The notes under the pieces are model-generated. The model saw nothing but the letters and a program-made list of their open reading frames with translations, did not search any database and was not told where the DNA came from. Positions 32,490 through 40,594 of a DNA stretch of 64,000 nt are shown piece after piece (position 1 is the stretch's first letter; each line of letters starts with the position of its first letter). Both the position numbers and the translations under genes were made by a program. The DNA comes from DASSFZ01 sp035292585 (GTDB lineage: Bacteria; Chloroflexota; Anaerolineae; Fen-1058): NCBI GenBank assembly GCA_035292585.1, contig DATDPU010000159.1:1-64000 (forward strand), in the 5' to 3' direction.

Positions 32490-33470
32490 GTGCGCTCAAA
32501 ACATCGACTCCCACTTCTGTTGCTCGCCTGCCTCTTGTTGCTCCTCGCCGCGCCGGCGCAGGCTCAGGACGGGCAAGTCACACATGTTGTGCAGTCGGGC
32601 GAGAACCTGTTCCGGATCGCGCTGCGCTACGGGCTGACGGCCGACCAGGTGGCAGCCGCGAATAGCATTAGCGATCCAACGCTGATCTACGTCGGGCAGC
32701 AGCTGGTGATCCCGATCGCCGGGTCGGCTGTCCCGCCTGTTTCGGCGGCAAGCACGGCGGCGAATCCGGCCGGCTTTCACATTGTGCAGGCGGGCGAGAA
32801 CGTGTTTCGGATCGGGCTGAAGTACGGCTTGACGGCGCAGCAGATCGCCACGGCCAACAGCTTGAGCAGTGTCAGCATGATCTTCGTCGGCCAACGGCTG
32901 ACGATTCCGGCCGCGGTCAGCGCCCCGCCGCAGACGGCGCCGGCGGTGGATGGGGTACGCCTGGCCGCGCCGTTGTACGGGCAGCAGCGCACTTTGTCGT
33001 GCGAAGCGACGGCCGCGCGGATGCTGGCCGAATACTACGGCGCGATCAAAAGTGAGTGGTGGTTCCAGACGGCGTTGGGCCTGAGCGATAATCCGCACTC
33101 GGGCTTCAGGGGCAACGTCGATGGCGAGTTCGGGTGGATCGATGATTATGGCGTGCATGCGGAGCCGGTCGCTCGCGCGTTATTGGCCGCCGGCATCGAC
33201 GCCGGCGTGCGCTATGGCATGACCTATGCTGATTTGCGCGCCGCGCTCGATCGTAAGGCGCCCGTCATCGTGTGGACCTCGCCGCGCAGCGACTTCTACG
33301 ACATGCCGGCTGGCTATCGGCTGGTGCCGGAAGAGCATACCTACGTCGTCGTCGGTTACGATTCAGCCGGTTTCATTGTCCACGATCCCTTGTATGGCGG
33401 ACGACGCTTGAAGCTGGCGTCGATACCCGGTTGGGGCCTGTTCGACAATATGGCAGTCGTCGGGCCCTGA
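32490..33470 (+). CDS. Secreted LysM-domain protein with C39-like cysteine peptidase domain
   Basis: 326 residues. A signal peptide (LPLLLLACLLLLLAAPAQAQ, ending about residue 25) leads to two LysM repeats (THVVQSGENLFRIALRYGLT... and FHIVQAGENVFRIGLKYGLT..., about 30-75 and 95-140), which bind peptidoglycan. The C-terminal domain resembles Peptidase_C39_2, with the candidate Cys in TLSCEATAARMLAEYYG, His in PEEHTYVVVGY and Asp in FIVHDPLYG. GTG at 32490 is preferred: the preceding open stretch to 32415 is repeat, and a -10 box ends 7 bp before it. It has its own promoter although it sits among pyr genes; no functional link to pyrimidines is evident. Confidence 0.85.
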   Translation: MRSKHRLPLLLLACLLLLLAAPAQAQDGQVTHVVQSGENLFRIALRYGLTADQVAAANSISDPTLIYVGQQLVIPIAGSAVPPVSAASTAANPAGFHIVQAGENVFRIGLKYGLTAQQIATANSLSSVSMIFVGQRLTIPAAVSAPPQTAPAVDGVRLAAPLYGQQRTLSCEATAARMLAEYYGAIKSEWWFQTALGLSDNPHSGFRGNVDGEFGWIDDYGVHAEPVARALLAAGIDAGVRYGMTYADLRAALDRKAPVIVWTSPRSDFYDMPAGYRLVPEEHTYVVVGYDSAGFIVHDPLYGGRRLKLASIPGWGLFDNMAVVGP

Positions 33471-33471
33471 T

Positions 33472-33548
33472 CAGTGAACAGTTATCCGTGAGCAGTCGTC
33501 AGTAAGCGGTCAACACTCCTCACTGTTGACTGCTCACTGTTCACTGCG
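33472..33548. repeat. Intergenic inverted repeat CAGTGAACAG / CTGTTCACTG
   Basis: CAGTGAACAGTTATCCGTG at the left and CTGCTCACTGTTCACTG at the right, with GTCAACACT/AGTGTTGAC-like inner units. It fills the gap between the LysM gene and pyrC. Confidence 0.7.
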
Positions 33549-33563
33549 TTTGCTATCCCCACT

Positions 33564-34853
33564 ATGACCAAGAAACCCATTCTCCTCATCCGCAGTGGCC
33601 AGATCGGCACGCCGCAAGGCTTGAAGAAGGCCGACGTCCTGATCCGGGGCGAGCGCATCGTCGCGGTCGAAGCCGGGCTTACCGCTCCGCCGGGCGCGCA
33701 GTTGATCGAGGCGTCGGGCTGCATCATCCTGCCTGGCCTGATCGATGCTCACGTTCACCTGCGCGAGCCGGGCGATGAACACAAAGAGGATTTTTTCAGC
33801 GGCACGCAGGCCGCGCTGGCCGGCGGCGTGACCACCGTGCTGGGCATGCCGAACACCCAGCCGCCGATCACCGACGCGACGCTGCTCGCGCATGCGCTCA
33901 CGCTCGCCGCGCAGAAGGCAGTGTGTGACCACGGCCTGTTCCTCGGCGCGACGCACGATAATGTAACCACCGCCTTCAAAGTGAAAGAGGCCATCGGCCT
34001 GAAACTGTACATGGGTTCGAGCACCGGGTCGCTCATGGTCAGCGATTTTGCCGGGCAGTACACACATTTCAAGGCGTATCCGCCGGAGCGAGTGCTTGCG
34101 CTGCACGCGGAGGATGAGCCGGCCGTGCAGTTCTTCGCCAGGTTGGGCCAGCGCCGCCCGCCGTTGTGCGCCGAGCTGGCCGTGCAGCGCGCGCTCGCGA
34201 TGGCGGCCGAGCTGAAACGCCGCATCCACATCTGCCATTTATCGACCGCGCGCGAACTCGAATTGGTGAAGGAGGCTAAAAAGCGCGGCGTGAAGGTGAC
34301 ATGCGAGGTTTCGCCGCACCACCTATTTTTATCGAGCGAAGTCGAGCAGCATCTCGGCCCGTTAGGGCAGATGAATCCACCCCTGCGTTCGGAAAAAGAC
34401 ACGGAAGCGCTGTGGAAGGATATGGCCGCCATCGACCTGATCGCCACCGACCACGCGCCGCACACGTTGCAGGAGAAGCAGGGCGAGTCACCGCCATCGG
34501 GCGTGCCCGGTTTGGAGACTCTATTGCCGCTGCTGTTGACCGCCGTGCATCAAAAGCAGATGTCGTATGGGGAGCTGGTGCGGCTCAGTTCAGCCGGGCC
34601 AGCCCGGGTCTTCGGTCTGGTCGACAAGGGCCGCATCGACGAAGGCGCGCACGCCGATCTGGTCATCATCGATCCGGCCGTGCAGTGGAAAATTGATGGG
34701 ACGAAATCGTTTACGCGCTGTGGTTGGACGCCATTCGAGGGCTGGCAGGTGCGGGGCAAGATCGAAAAGGTTTATCTGCGCGGCCAGCTTGCCTTCGAGG
34801 CTGGACAGGTGCTGGCCGAACCGGGCTGTGGACAGCGCGTGAAGCAAGCGTAA
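33564..34853 (+). CDS. pyrC: Dihydroorotase
   Basis: A 429-residue type I dihydroorotase (amidohydrolase superfamily). It cyclises carbamoyl-aspartate to dihydroorotate. Metal-binding residues are in IDAHVHLREPG (about residues 58-68), HAEDE, ICHLSTARE and the catalytic Asp in LIATDHAPHT. The bridging lysine position is seen around AIGLKLYMGSSTG. GMPNTQPP binds substrate. The ATG at 33564 follows a repeat-filled gap and has no clear Shine-Dalgarno. Together with pyrB, F, E, D and K this leaves only carbamoyl-phosphate synthetase missing from the window. Confidence 0.96.
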   Translation: MTKKPILLIRSGQIGTPQGLKKADVLIRGERIVAVEAGLTAPPGAQLIEASGCIILPGLIDAHVHLREPGDEHKEDFFSGTQAALAGGVTTVLGMPNTQPPITDATLLAHALTLAAQKAVCDHGLFLGATHDNVTTAFKVKEAIGLKLYMGSSTGSLMVSDFAGQYTHFKAYPPERVLALHAEDEPAVQFFARLGQRRPPLCAELAVQRALAMAAELKRRIHICHLSTARELELVKEAKKRGVKVTCEVSPHHLFLSSEVEQHLGPLGQMNPPLRSEKDTEALWKDMAAIDLIATDHAPHTLQEKQGESPPSGVPGLETLLPLLLTAVHQKQMSYGELVRLSSAGPARVFGLVDKGRIDEGAHADLVIIDPAVQWKIDGTKSFTRCGWTPFEGWQVRGKIEKVYLRGQLAFEAGQVLAEPGCGQRVKQA

Positions 34854-34860
34854 TCAACAA

Positions 34861-34891
34861 GAAACCGGGTTTCTCAAAGAAACCCGGTTTC
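34861..34891. terminator. AGAAACC palindrome between convergent pyrC and lepA, likely bidirectional terminator
   Basis: Arms GAAACCGGGTTTCT (34861-34874) and AGAAACCCGGTTTC (34878-34891) form a 14-bp stem with a 3-nt loop. Each arm is itself palindromic. It starts 8 bp after the pyrC stop and ends one base before the lepA stop codon. T-runs are short, so termination strength is uncertain. Confidence 0.6.
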
Positions 34892-34892
34892 T

Positions 34893-36695
34893 CTATTCTT
34901 CCCCCAGCTTCAAAATCGCCATGAATGCTTCCTGCGGCACTTCGACCGTGCCGATCATCTTCATGCGCTTCTTGCCGGCCTTCTGCTTTTCCAACAACTT
35001 CCGTTTGCGGCTGATGTCGCCGCCGTAACACTTGGCGAGCACGTCTTTGCGCTGCGCCTTGACGGTTGTGCGCGCGATGATCCGTCCGCCAACCGCCGCC
35101 TGGATCGGCACCGGGAATTGTTGCGACGGGATCACTTCCTTCATCTTGCGCGTGATCGCGCTGCCCTTCTCGTAAGCTTGATCCTTGTGGATAATCACCG
35201 CCAGCGCGTCGACCAGCACTTCGTTGACCAGGATGTCCATCTTCTGCAAGGTCCCGGCGCGGTATTCCTCGAAGGTGTAGTCCATCGACGCATACCCGCG
35301 CGTGCGGCTCTTGAGCTGATCGTGGAAATCGACGATCATTTCCGACAGCGGCAGGCGATAGGTGAGCACCACGCGGTTCGGGTCGAGGTATTCCATGCCC
35401 ACCTGCTCGCCGCGCCGATGGATCACCAGGTCCATCACCGTGCCGATGTACTCGGCCGGCGTGAACACCTGCACCTTCATCCACGGTTCGCGAATCTCTT
35501 CGATCGAGGTGGGATCGGGCAGCGCGGCGGGTGAATCGACGCGGATGATCTGGCCGTCGGTCTTCAGCACCTCGTACTCCACGCTCGGCGCGGTGGCGAT
35601 GATATCCAGGTCGTACTCGCGCTCCAGCCGCTCCTGAATGATCTCCATGTGGAACAAACCCAGGAACCCGCAGCGGAAGCCGAAGTTGAGCGCCTGCGAC
35701 GCCTCCGGCTGGTACACCAGCGAGGCGTCGTTGAGCTGCAGCTTTTCCAGCGCATCTTTGAGCTCGTGGTAATCATCGGTCTCGATCGGGTACAGCCCGG
35801 CGAACACCATCGGCTTGATCGGGCGGTAGCCGGGCAGCGGCCCGGCAGCGGGCCGCTCGACCGTGGTGATGGTGTCGCCCACGCGACAATCGCGGATCGT
35901 CTTCAGCCCGGTAGCGACGTAGCCGACTTCGCCGGCTTCCAGTCGCTCGCCCGGTTTCATCGTCGGCGCGAAGATGCCCAACTCCAGCGGATCGGTTTCC
36001 GCGCCGCTCGCCATGAATCTCAACCGGGTCTTCCGCTCGATCACGCCATCCATGATGCGGACGTAGGCGATCACGCCTTTGAAGGCGTCGTAGTGGCTAT
36101 CGAAGATCAGCGCGCGCAGCGGCGCAGCGGGATCACCTTTGGGTTGCGGCACGCGCTCGACGAGGGCTTCGAGCAGGCCGTCAATGCCCGTGCCGACTTT
36201 GGCTGATACGCGCAGCACGTCTTCGGCGGGCACACCCAGGAGGTGCGCGATCTCTGCCGCCGCTTCGTCGGGCCGCGCCGAAGGCAGGTCGATCTTGTTG
36301 ACGACCGGAATGATGGCGAGGTCGGCGTCGAGCGCGAGATACAAGTTTGCCAGCGTCTGCGCCTCGACGCCTTGCGCGGCATCCACGACCAGCACCGCGC
36401 CTTCGCACGCGTTCAATGCCCGGCTGACTTCGTAGGTGAAGTCGACGTGGCCGGGCGTATCGACCATGTTCAGCTCGTAGGTCTCGCCCGATTTCGCAGT
36501 GTGCTGCATGCGCACGGCCGACGCCTTGATCGTCACGCCTTTCTCGCGCTCGAGGTCCATCGAGTCGAGCACCTGCGCCGTCATGTCGCGGGCGGAGATC
36601 GTGCCAGTGATTTCCAGCAACCGATCGGCCAGCGTCGATTTGCCGTGATCGATGTGGGCGATGATACAAAAATTGCGAATGTGGCGTTCGTCCAT
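34893..36695 (-). CDS. lepA: Elongation factor 4 (back-translocase)
   Basis: A 600-residue GTPase of normal EF4 length. The G-domain motifs are AHIDHGKST (G1), DTPGHVDF (G3) and NKIDLPSA (G4). The C-terminal LepA-specific domain includes YGGDISRKRKLLEKQKAGKKRMK. EF4 acts on the ribosome, probably during initiation or stalled elongation. A TGG-TATAAT extended -10 ends 10 bp before the ATG at 36695, so the leader is at most a few bases. The gene ends one base from a strong palindrome that separates it from convergent pyrC. Confidence 0.98.
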   Translation of the reverse strand: MDERHIRNFCIIAHIDHGKSTLADRLLEITGTISARDMTAQVLDSMDLEREKGVTIKASAVRMQHTAKSGETYELNMVDTPGHVDFTYEVSRALNACEGAVLVVDAAQGVEAQTLANLYLALDADLAIIPVVNKIDLPSARPDEAAAEIAHLLGVPAEDVLRVSAKVGTGIDGLLEALVERVPQPKGDPAAPLRALIFDSHYDAFKGVIAYVRIMDGVIERKTRLRFMASGAETDPLELGIFAPTMKPGERLEAGEVGYVATGLKTIRDCRVGDTITTVERPAAGPLPGYRPIKPMVFAGLYPIETDDYHELKDALEKLQLNDASLVYQPEASQALNFGFRCGFLGLFHMEIIQERLEREYDLDIIATAPSVEYEVLKTDGQIIRVDSPAALPDPTSIEEIREPWMKVQVFTPAEYIGTVMDLVIHRRGEQVGMEYLDPNRVVLTYRLPLSEMIVDFHDQLKSRTRGYASMDYTFEEYRAGTLQKMDILVNEVLVDALAVIIHKDQAYEKGSAITRKMKEVIPSQQFPVPIQAAVGGRIIARTTVKAQRKDVLAKCYGGDISRKRKLLEKQKAGKKRMKMIGTVEVPQEAFMAILKLGEE

Positions 36696-36705
36696 AATCT
36701 CGAAG

Positions 36706-36733
36706 ATTATACCATGCGGGTAGAAAGAGAAAC
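36706..36733 (-). promoter_or_regulatory. lepA promoter overlapping an AGAAACC palindrome
   Basis: Minus strand: an extended -10 TGGTATAAT (TATAAT at 36706-36711). The -35 position, with a 16-bp spacer, is GTTTCT, which is the end of the palindrome at 36728-36759. The same arrangement is seen before sucC. Confidence 0.6.
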
Positions 36734-36759
36734 CCGGTTCTTCAAGAAACCGGGTTTCT
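36728..36759. repeat. AGAAACC/GGTTTCT palindrome upstream of lepA
   Basis: AGAAACCCGGTTCTT (36728-36742) and AAGAAACCGGGTTTCT (36744-36759) form an imperfect hairpin. It lies between lepA and the small gene at 36783 and reaches into the lepA promoter. Confidence 0.85.
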
Positions 36760-36782
36760 ATGTAGGGAACTCGCGGCTCGTG

Positions 36783-37022
36783 TCACGGGCAATCTAACGC
36801 CGCCGAGAAAAACTTGCTCTCGGCCCGCGCGTTGGCGCTGTCGCCGGTGATGTTGATCGACCCATCGCCCGAAGTGATGTCCGTCCCCCCACTGCGGTTG
36901 ATAGTCGTCTGGCGGCTGTCGATCTTATCGATCTTATCAGATTGGTACACGCCGCCACCAGCTTTAGCGCTACCCCTAATGTTCACGCCTCCGCTGCGCG
37001 AGGTTGTCTTCTTCTTGGTCAT
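36783..37022 (-). CDS. Small Gly/Ser/Thr-rich protein of unknown function
   Basis: 79 residues beginning MTKKKTTSRSGGVNIRGSAK. The middle has loosely repeated G-x-D/N-I turns (GGVNIRG, GGTDITSGDGSINITGD), the pattern seen in the low-complexity lead segments of some NACHT/STAND proteins, including residues about 30-55 of the protein at 304-3027. It may form a short beta-solenoid. There is no signal peptide. It starts 24 bp after the histidine kinase stop on the same strand and may be cotranscribed with it. No function is assigned. Confidence 0.5.
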   Translation of the reverse strand: MTKKKTTSRSGGVNIRGSAKAGGGVYQSDKIDKIDSRQTTINRSGGTDITSGDGSINITGDSANARAESKFFSAALDCP

Positions 37023-37046
37023 GCCGATTCCCGCCTGCTGATTGTC

Positions 37047-38375
37047 TCACCGCACCCGCAACGGTGTCGTTCCCCGCTTCACCCGCTTCGGCCCATCGGC
37101 GGGCAACGCGAAGGTGAAGCGGCTGCCTTTGCCCTCGACGCTCTCGCACCACACGCGCCCGCCGTGCAACTCGACGATGCTCTTCGTGATCGCCAGCCCC
37201 AACCCCAGGCCGCCGTGCTTGCGCGCGATGTGCGGCTCGACCTGATAGAAGCGCTCGAAGATGCGCTCGACATCTTTGCGCGGGATGCCGATGCCGTTGT
37301 CGCGGACGCACACCTGTACCTCGCCGTTGACCACCTTGCCCGAAATTTCGATCCGCCCTTGCGGCGGCGTAAACTTGCTGGCGTTCGTCACCAGGTTGTT
37401 CAGCGCCAGGCGCGTCTTGTCCCAATCCGCATGGATCAGCAGCGCCGGGTCGGACAGGTCGATGCGAACCAACTGGTCTTTAGCCTGCACCATATCTTGG
37501 CACTCGTTGAGGACCGCGTCGATCAGGTCGGCGGCCCGGAAGCGGGTGGCGTTGAGCATGGCCTCGCCGGTATCGACGTATTGGAGGTTGATCATGTCGT
37601 CGATGATCGAACGCAGCTGCTCGGCCCCTTTCAGCACCCCTTCCAGCTGGGTGGCGGTGGCGTCGTGGGCGTCTTCACGCAGCATGGCGGCGTAGCCCAG
37701 GATCAGGTTGAGCGGCGTGCGCAGCTCGTGCGAAGCGATGGCGATGAAATCGCTCTTGCGCCGGTCGAGATCGTTGAGCTTTTGATAGGCTTTGCGTAGC
37801 GCCGCCACCAGCCGCGCATTTTCGATCGCCACCGCGGCCTGGTTGGCAAACGTCGTCAGCACTTGAATATCTTCTTCGCCGAAATAATCGTCGCCCTGTT
37901 TGTTCAACGCTTCCAACACGCCGATCGGGCGGTCTTTGATGGTCATCGGCACGCCCAGGATCGAGCGAGTGAGAAAGCCGGTTCGCTGTGCGGCCTGGTT
38001 GAAGTGCCGAGGGTCCTGCGTCACGTCGCCGACGACGAGCGGGGCGCGCTGTTTTAGAATCGTTCCGGCAATGCTGCCTTCGAGCGGCACACGGATATTC
38101 GCCAGGTCTTCACGCTTGGTGCCGGTGGAAGCGGCGAAGACCAGCGCGCCGGTGCGCTCGTCCAGCAGCATGATCGATGCCGCTTCGGTATTGGTCAGCT
38201 CGGTCGCGGCTTCCAGGATGACGCCCAGCAGCTGGTCGATGTCGAGCGTGGTAGTCAGCCCACGGCTGATTTCCAGGATGCGCTGGAGGCGAGCGGTCTG
38301 CCGCTGCAGGCTGGTGATGGTCTCGCGGAGCGGCCCCGTACCCGTCTCGGACTGAGGTGAAGCAGTTTGCGTCAT
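37047..38375 (-). CDS. GAF-domain sensor histidine kinase
   Basis: 442 residues, no membrane segment. A short coiled coil (LRETITSLQRQTARLQRILEI) is followed by a GAF domain (about 50-195, with AASIMLLDE and VPMTIKDRPIGVLEALNK), HisKA with the phospho-acceptor His in IAIASHELRTPLN (about 222), and HATPase_c with N-box NLVTNASKF, DNGIGIP and GGLGLGLAI. It is a cytoplasmic sensor of unknown signal. No response regulator gene is adjacent, so it is an orphan here. Confidence 0.93.
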   Translation of the reverse strand: MTQTASPQSETGTGPLRETITSLQRQTARLQRILEISRGLTTTLDIDQLLGVILEAATELTNTEAASIMLLDERTGALVFAASTGTKREDLANIRVPLEGSIAGTILKQRAPLVVGDVTQDPRHFNQAAQRTGFLTRSILGVPMTIKDRPIGVLEALNKQGDDYFGEEDIQVLTTFANQAAVAIENARLVAALRKAYQKLNDLDRRKSDFIAIASHELRTPLNLILGYAAMLREDAHDATATQLEGVLKGAEQLRSIIDDMINLQYVDTGEAMLNATRFRAADLIDAVLNECQDMVQAKDQLVRIDLSDPALLIHADWDKTRLALNNLVTNASKFTPPQGRIEISGKVVNGEVQVCVRDNGIGIPRKDVERIFERFYQVEPHIARKHGGLGLGLAITKSIVELHGGRVWCESVEGKGSRFTFALPADGPKRVKRGTTPLRVR

Positions 38376-38422
38376 GATGGTCCCGTTGCGGAAGGGTGAG
38401 TTGGATAGCCAAACGGTTAGTT

Positions 38423-38560
38423 ACTCACCTTACGCAGCCGCCGTTCAACTTCGCTCGAAGCCCGCGTCCGCGCGGGCGTTTCCAGCCGTTCACCCGACCG
38501 CGACGGGAGCACTGCATCGCCTATGGGACGCGGTCGGGGAGCAGACTGCGTAAGGTGAGT
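38423..38560. repeat. Longer element with ACTCACCTTACGCAG terminal inverted repeats
   Basis: 138 bp. The ends ACTCACCTTACGCAG (38423-38437) and CTGCGTAAGGTGAGT (38546-38560) are perfect 15-bp inverted repeats that share TTACGCAG with the 95-bp element family. The interior differs: CCCGCGTCCGCGCGGGCG and GACCGCG...CGCGGTC hairpins. No coding capacity. It fills the gap between the histidine kinase and tlyA; a TTAG/TTGG tract adjoins the right end. Confidence 0.85.
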
Positions 38561-38612
38561 TAGTTAGCTGGTTTGTTAGTTGGCTGCCCCTATCGTCAGG
38601 CCAGGTGGAATG

Positions 38613-39419
38613 TTATGAGGGCGGGATCAGGCTGTCGATGGCAGCAGTGATGTCAATGGATGGCGCCTGCGCGGTCCCCGGCGTGAGCCAGGCTAAGAAC
38701 TCGACGTTACCGGCCGGGCCTTCAATCGGCGAGCGGATGACACCGCGCGCGATCCAGCCCCGCTCGGCCGCCCAACCTAAGACCGTCTTCAGCACCTCGC
38801 GATGCACGCCTGGGTCGCGCACGACGCCGCCCTGGCCCACGTGCTGGCGTCCCGCCTCGAACTGCGGCTTGATCAGCGCGATCACGTGCCCGTCCTGGGC
38901 GATCCAGTGCGCAACGGCGGGCAAGATCAATTTTAGCGAGATGAACGCGACATCGATCGTGACGATCTGAGCGAGCGTCGGGTTACCTGTTGGATCGGGC
39001 GGCAAAGCGGTCAACGTCCGCGCGTTGGTGCGATCGAGCGCGGTGACGCGCGGATCGGTGCGCAGCTTCCAAGCGAGCTGGCCGTAACCTACGTCGATGG
39101 CGATCACGTGCGCCGCGCCACGCTGCAACAGCACGTCGGTGAAGCCGCCGGTGGAAGCGCCCACGTCGGCGCACACGGCGCCCGCCACCGGCGCGTCAAA
39201 CGCATCGAGCGCGGCGGCGAGTTTGAACCCGCCACGACTGGCGTACGGCAATTGTGCTTTGATGCGGATATCGGCGTCGGGTGGGACGAGCACGCCCGGC
39301 CGATCGGCGACCCGATCGCCGATCATCACCTCGCCTGCCAGAATCAGCCGCTGGCCTCGTTCGCGGCTATCCACTAATCCCCGTTCGACGAGAAGACGAT
39401 CGAGCCGGACTTTCGTCAC
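38613..39419 (-). CDS. tlyA: TlyA-family rRNA 2'-O-methyltransferase / haemolysin-like protein
   Basis: 268 residues. An S4 RNA-binding domain (VRLDRLLVERGLVDSRERGQR, about 3-60) precedes an FtsJ-like methyltransferase domain with the SAM motif ADVGASTGGFTDVLLQRGA, then DVGYGQLAWKL, TIDVAFISLKLILP and ALIKPQFEAGR, which hold the K-D-K-E type catalytic residues. TlyA methylates rRNA riboses in bacteria where it has been studied. GTG at 39419 is chosen because it lies 6 bp after a -10 box and begins the S4 domain; the frame upstream is not conserved. Confidence 0.92.
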   Translation of the reverse strand: MTKVRLDRLLVERGLVDSRERGQRLILAGEVMIGDRVADRPGVLVPPDADIRIKAQLPYASRGGFKLAAALDAFDAPVAGAVCADVGASTGGFTDVLLQRGAAHVIAIDVGYGQLAWKLRTDPRVTALDRTNARTLTALPPDPTGNPTLAQIVTIDVAFISLKLILPAVAHWIAQDGHVIALIKPQFEAGRQHVGQGGVVRDPGVHREVLKTVLGWAAERGWIARGVIRSPIEGPAGNVEFLAWLTPGTAQAPSIDITAAIDSLIPPS

Positions 39420-39425
39420 GCCACA

Positions 39426-39453
39426 AGCATATTCCAACTCGGGCAAAAGTCAA
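39426..39453 (-). promoter_or_regulatory. tlyA promoter (leaderless)
   Basis: Minus strand: TTGACT (39448-39453), 16-bp spacer, TATGCT (39426-39431), then 6 bases before the GTG start. No Shine-Dalgarno. Confidence 0.65.
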
Positions 39454-39497
39454 GGATATCAAAGTACAACCCGCTTGCGCCCTAACTCAAAAATACT

Positions 39498-39526
39498 TTG
39501 CAGGTACTCTGGCGGGGTGATATAAT
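39498..39526 (+). promoter_or_regulatory. Promoter of the flippase-like gene and envelope glycan cluster
   Basis: TTGCAG (39498-39503), 17-bp spacer, TATAAT (39521-39526). A leader of about 45 bases with GGAGG precedes the TTG start at 39578. Confidence 0.8.
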
Positions 39527-39577
39527 GCGGCCTTGCCCAGCGGCGGCAAGCGCCGCCGCTGCTGTGCGGAGGATGGA

Positions 39578-40591
39578 TTGCGCAGACTGACGTTTTGGAT
39601 CGGCCTGGCCGTCAGCGCCGTGGCCTTATGGCTGGCCTTCCGTGAAGTCGATTGGGATAGCTTGGGACAGGCGTTGCGCAACGCGAATTATCTGTGGTTG
39701 ATTCCTTCGGCGTTGGCGTTGTTGGCGGCTATGGCTGCGCGCGCCGAGCGCTGGCGCTGGCTGCTGGGCGGGCGCGAGCGCGTGTCGTTTGGACAGGCCT
39801 TTCGCGCCCTCTCGATCGGCTATCTGGTGACGAACGTATTTCCATTCCGGCTGGGCGAAGTCGTCCGGCCGGTCGTCGTTTCGCGCGGCGGCAAAGTCCC
39901 CGCCATGCAAGCCTTTTCGACGATTGCGCTTGAACACGTGCTCGACGTGTTGGTGGTGCTGGCGATCCTGGCGCTGGTGCTGCCGGGGCTGCCGCTGCCA
40001 GAAGGCGCGGCGCTGGGCGCGCAACGTGGCGGACTGATATTCGGCGGGCTGGCGGTGGTGATGCTCATCGTCGTGTGGCAACGCGCGCGCGCCGAGCGGC
40101 TGGCGAGTTGGGGCCTGCAGCGCATCCCACGGCTTCACCCTGATCCGTGGCTGCGGCGTTTCAACTCCGTCATGGATGGCCTGAGCGTGCTGCGTTCGCC
40201 GCGCCTGTTCACGGCTTCGATCGTCTGGTCGCTGGGCGCATGGGTGCTATCGGCCATCTCGTTTCACCTGGCCTTGATCGGGTTTGCGCCGGACGCGCCA
40301 TTCACGGCCTCGCTATTCGTCACCGCCACGACGACGCTGGTGCTGCTGGCGCCATCGTCGCCGGGTTACATCGGCGTGATCGAGCTGGCGATCCAACAAT
40401 CGTTGGTCGTCTTCGGTATTTCAGATAGCATCGGGCTGGCGTACGCCATCGCCTTCCACGCGATGGAGTTCATCGTCATGAACGTAGCCGGTATCGTGGG
40501 CTTGATGCAGGAAGGCATGTCGTGGTCGGCGATGGTGTCGACGGTGCACCAGGCCGAAGTCACACACGAAGCGCCGGCCGTCACGGAGTAG
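39578..40591 (+). CDS. Flippase-like integral membrane protein (UPF0104, lysylphosphatidylglycerol synthase TM domain)
   Basis: 337 residues with about eight hydrophobic segments. The family signatures RALSIGYLVTNVFPFRLGEVVRP (about 75-97) and LLAPSSPGYIGVIELAIQQSL (about 250-270) are clear. This membrane domain occurs in MprF and in stand-alone proteins often found beside glycosyltransferases. A role in lipid or glycolipid translocation is inferred from that, not shown. TTG at 39578 is taken because GGAGG lies 5-6 bp upstream; the frame extends to 39533. It is the first gene of a run (epimerase, GT4, methyltransferase, GT-C proteins). Confidence 0.85.
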   Translation: MRRLTFWIGLAVSAVALWLAFREVDWDSLGQALRNANYLWLIPSALALLAAMAARAERWRWLLGGRERVSFGQAFRALSIGYLVTNVFPFRLGEVVRPVVVSRGGKVPAMQAFSTIALEHVLDVLVVLAILALVLPGLPLPEGAALGAQRGGLIFGGLAVVMLIVVWQRARAERLASWGLQRIPRLHPDPWLRRFNSVMDGLSVLRSPRLFTASIVWSLGAWVLSAISFHLALIGFAPDAPFTASLFVTATTTLVLLAPSSPGYIGVIELAIQQSLVVFGISDSIGLAYAIAFHAMEFIVMNVAGIVGLMQEGMSWSAMVSTVHQAEVTHEAPAVTE

Positions 40592-40594
40592 CTT

